Shown here piece by piece: positions 14,460 through 17,005 of a stretch of DNA of 17,005 nucleotides. A program made the translations under genes and the position numbers. Source of the DNA: Solirubrobacterales bacterium. Lineage in GTDB: Bacteria; Actinomycetota; Thermoleophilia; Solirubrobacterales; Solirubrobacteraceae. The DNA lies in NCBI GenBank assembly GCA_016215085.1, contig JACRMD010000174.1, positions 1-17,005 of the forward strand, given 5' to 3'. Position 1 is the stretch's first letter. Every line of letters begins with the position of its first letter. Under the pieces are notes generated by a model that did no database searches, had not been told where the DNA came from, and saw only the letters and a list, made by a program, of their open reading frames with translations.

Positions 14460-14978
14460 TCACGCCGGCCGTCGCAGACGGAAGAGCACGTGCGGCAGCC
14501 CCGCGTGCTCGACCTCGCGCTCGAACTCCGCGCCGAGCTTGCGGATGACCGCCTGCGAGCCGGCGTTCGCGGGCGTCGTGAAGAGGACGACGTCGTCGAG
14601 CTCGAGCACCTCGAACGCGACGCGGACCGCCTCGCGGGCGAGCTCGGTCGCGTAGCCCTGCCCCCAGTGGTCGGCCGAGATGAAGTAGCCGATCTCGACC
14701 TCGGGCCGGCCGCCGACCGTCGTGTGGTTGACGCCCCCGCGGCCGATGATCCGCCCGGTCGCGCGCTCCTCGGCCGTCCACGGCCCGAAGCGGAAGCGCT
14801 CCCAGTGCGCGATTGCCCGCTCGGTGATGCGGCGGGCGTCGTCGGCGGTGCGCAGGTCGGCGGGCCAGGCGGCCTCGTCCACGCGGTGGTCGGTGAAGAT
14901 GGCCTGCAGGGCCGGGACGTCGCCCGGCTCGGGCCGCCGGAGCACGAGGCGCTCGGTCGTGACGCGGTCGGCGAGCAT
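14460..14978 (-). CDS. GNAT-family N-acetyltransferase (RimJ/RimL-like)
   Basis: The 172-aa product is an acetyl-CoA-dependent GNAT enzyme of the Acetyltransf_3 type. TTERLVLRR near the N-terminus is the usual first strand. GRIIGRGGVNH at about 75-85 and VEIGYFISADHWGQGYATE at 94-112 form the core, with WGQGYA as the pyrophosphate-binding loop. NAGSQAVIRKLG at 138-149 is the typical late motif. RimJ/L relatives acetylate protein N-termini or small molecules, including antibiotics; the substrate here is unknown. It sits between recX and rny. A TAGCGT -10 element lies 6 nt before the ATG, so it is probably transcribed on its own and leaderless. The TGA stop directly abuts the promoter region for rny. 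Confidence 0.9.
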   Translation of the reverse strand: MLADRVTTERLVLRRPEPGDVPALQAIFTDHRVDEAAWPADLRTADDARRITERAIAHWERFRFGPWTAEERATGRIIGRGGVNHTTVGGRPEVEIGYFISADHWGQGYATELAREAVRVAFEVLELDDVVLFTTPANAGSQAVIRKLGAEFEREVEHAGLPHVLFRLRRPA

Positions 14979-14984
14979 GCCGCG

Positions 14985-14990
14985 ACGCTA
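14985..14990 (-). promoter_or_regulatory. Putative -10 element of the GNAT gene (TAGCGT)
   Basis: On the minus strand TAGCGT ends 6 nt before the ATG at 14978, the same leaderless spacing seen at miaA and the zinc-ribbon gene. Confidence 0.45.
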
Positions 14991-15019
14991 CCCGCGTGAC
15001 GGCGCGCTGTCGGTGTGGG

Positions 15020-15043
15020 AAACCGGCCGCGTGCGGCCGGAAA
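15020..15043 (-). terminator. Terminator hairpin downstream of recA-recX
   Basis: CCGGCCGC at 15023-15030 and GCGGCCGG at 15033-15040 form a perfect 8-bp GC palindrome (about 7 bp with a 4-nt loop). On the minus strand it is followed by TTTCCC. It lies 39 nt after the recX stop and before the GNAT promoter, as expected for a transcription terminator. Confidence 0.6.
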
Positions 15044-15083
15044 GGGACGGTTCGCGCGAGGGCCGCGGCGCCGCGCGTGCCCC

Positions 15084-15575
15084 CTACGCCGCGTCGCGCT
15101 CGAAGGCGCGGACCGCGTCGTAGGCGAGCTCGAGCTCGTAGCCCTTGCGGACCAGGACGCCGAGCATGCGCTCCCGCTCGCGGTCGGAGCCGGGCGCGGC
15201 GCGGAAGCGGCGGCGCAGCAGCGCCACCGCCGCCTCCAGCTCCCCGCCCGCGTCACGGGTGGCGAGCGCCGCGGCGATGTGGGCCGGCGCGACGCCGAGG
15301 CTCGCCAGCTTGCGCTCGATGCGCTCGGGGCCCCAGTCGTCGAGCGTGCGGCGGTCCTCCACGAAGCGCTCGGCGTAGCCGGCGTCGTCGAGGTAGCCCT
15401 GCTCGGTGAGCTCGGCGACCGCCGACTCGATCGTGTCCGGCTCGACGCGCTTGGCCTCGAGGTGGCGCCGGACCTCGGCCACCGTGCGGTCGCGGTGGCC
15501 GAGGTAGCGGTAGCCGAGGTCCAGCGCGTGCTGCAGCCGCGCCTCGGGATCGACGGCCCGCTCGGCGGTGGTCAC
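15084..15575 (-). CDS. recX: Regulatory protein RecX
   Basis: RecX binds RecA filaments and limits their activity. The 163-aa product is all-helical, with the family pattern ALDLGYRYLGHRDRTVAEVRRHLEAK in the first third (repeat 1), VAELTEQGYLDDAGYAERFVEDR in the middle (the best-conserved RecX block), then WGPERIERKLASLGV and a C-terminal helical repeat with LVRKGYELELAYDAV. Length is typical. The start is the GTG at 15575; no strong SD is visible. It lies 33 nt downstream of recA on the same strand, so the two are probably cotranscribed, the standard arrangement. A GC hairpin follows its stop. Confidence 0.93.
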   Translation of the reverse strand: MTTAERAVDPEARLQHALDLGYRYLGHRDRTVAEVRRHLEAKRVEPDTIESAVAELTEQGYLDDAGYAERFVEDRRTLDDWGPERIERKLASLGVAPAHIAAALATRDAGGELEAAVALLRRRFRAAPGSDRERERMLGVLVRKGYELELAYDAVRAFERDAA

Positions 15576-15608
15576 GGTCGGGTCGCGGTCGGACGGGTCG
15601 CCGGGGTC

Positions 15609-16730
<1,122 letters not shown>

Positions 16731-16840
16731 GGTTCTAGAAGCTCCTCTTGCTGCGGATGGCGACCAGTGTGCGGGTCGGGTCGGACGGATCGGGACCGTA
16801 CGACCGCCCCCGTGCCAGGACTGCGACGCGGTGTGCCGGA
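16731..16840 (-). promoter_or_regulatory. recA: recA upstream region
   Basis: The gap between the upstream partial gene and recA holds an SD-like AAGAGGAG, the palindrome TTCTAGAA at 16733-16740, and on the minus strand a TACGGT (16795-16800) that could be a -10 element, giving a leader of about 57 nt. No good -35 hexamer and no LexA palindrome are visible. Confidence 0.3.
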
Positions 16841-17005
16841 TCAGCGCAGCACGTGCACCGGGCGCTCGACGCGGACCGCGCCGTCGAACACCACGACACG
16901 CAGCGCGACGCCCCGCCGGCGCGCCCCGCGCGGCACCCGCACGCGCCTCGTGGCGCTGCGCCCCACCCCCCGGTTCGCCACCGGGCTGGCGTCGGCCAGC
17001 AGCGC
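16841..17005 (-). CDS. C-terminal fragment of an unidentified protein (5' end outside window)
   Basis: The minus-strand frame is open from the window edge to a TGA at 16841-16843, giving 54 residues ending FDGAVRVERPVHVLR. In this frame 53 of 54 sense codons end in G or C, which strongly suggests real coding sequence. The fragment is Arg/Val-rich with alternating hydrophobics (VALRVVVFDGAVRV), like the final strands of a beta-sandwich domain of a secreted or surface protein, but it is too short to identify. It reads towards recA, with about 110 nt between them. Confidence 0.5.
   Translation of the reverse strand, partial: ALLADASPVANRGVGRSATRRVRVPRGARRRGVALRVVVFDGAVRVERPVHVLR

Noticed and set aside
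14110..14781. Possible extra gene in the rny leader region and overlapping the GNAT gene
   Set aside because: No family motif, overlaps the GNAT gene out of frame, and composition is low-complexity.
16733..16740. TTCTAGAA palindrome before recA as an SOS operator
   Set aside because: It lacks the CGAAC-N4-GTTCG spacing and is a compact 8-bp palindrome; no support for LexA binding.

Overview
The window is about 17 kb of very GC-rich (roughly 73% by eye), densely packed bacterial DNA. Gene content and order suggest a deep-branching actinobacterium of the class Thermoleophilia (Solirubrobacterales-like). On the minus strand recA, recX, RNase Y (rny), miaB, miaA and dapF follow in a conserved order, and the lysine genes include the actinobacterial type of DapD. 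The taxonomic call is inference from gene content and order, not from a marker search.

Layout. 1-3001: diaminopimelate (DAP) genes, with dapE (5' end outside the window) overlapping dapC on the plus strand and dapD convergent to them. 3108-4743: a secreted, calcium-binding-repeat (RTX-like) protein whose C-terminal module is out of frame. 4740-6505 (minus): dapF overlapping miaA. 6549-8527 (plus): a FIST-domain sensor protein overlapping a short-chain dehydrogenase. 8524-10734 (minus): an MscS-type channel and a radical SAM protein (Rv2578c/SplB-like) with a frameshift inside its Fe-S motif. 10734-10747: a consensus LexA (SOS) box in the divergent promoter region between the radical SAM gene and a small zinc-ribbon protein (10786-11322, plus). 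11319-14122 (minus): miaB overlapping rny. 14123-14459: a promoter and a long structured leader for rny. 14460-16730 (minus): a GNAT acetyltransferase, recX and recA. 16841-17005 (minus): the C-terminal end of an unidentified protein.

How the genes work together. dapD, dapC, dapE and dapF are the succinylase route from tetrahydrodipicolinate to meso-DAP, for lysine and peptidoglycan. miaA and miaB make the ms2i6A37 tRNA modification. recA and recX are the recombination core, and rny starts mRNA decay. The radical SAM and zinc-ribbon pair looks like an SOS-linked accessory unit.

The points most worth a second look are: a DapF in which both catalytic cysteines are serine; the LexA box over the radical SAM/zinc-ribbon divergent region, while recA shows none; a frameshift exactly inside the CxxxCxxC cluster motif; and the behaviour of CTAG, which is rare inside genes yet forms the shared double stop codon at all four convergent gene ends. 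Actinobacterial-type -10 boxes (TANNNT) sit 6-8 nt before several start codons, suggesting leaderless transcripts. I see no tRNA, rRNA, CRISPR array, insertion sequence or prophage.
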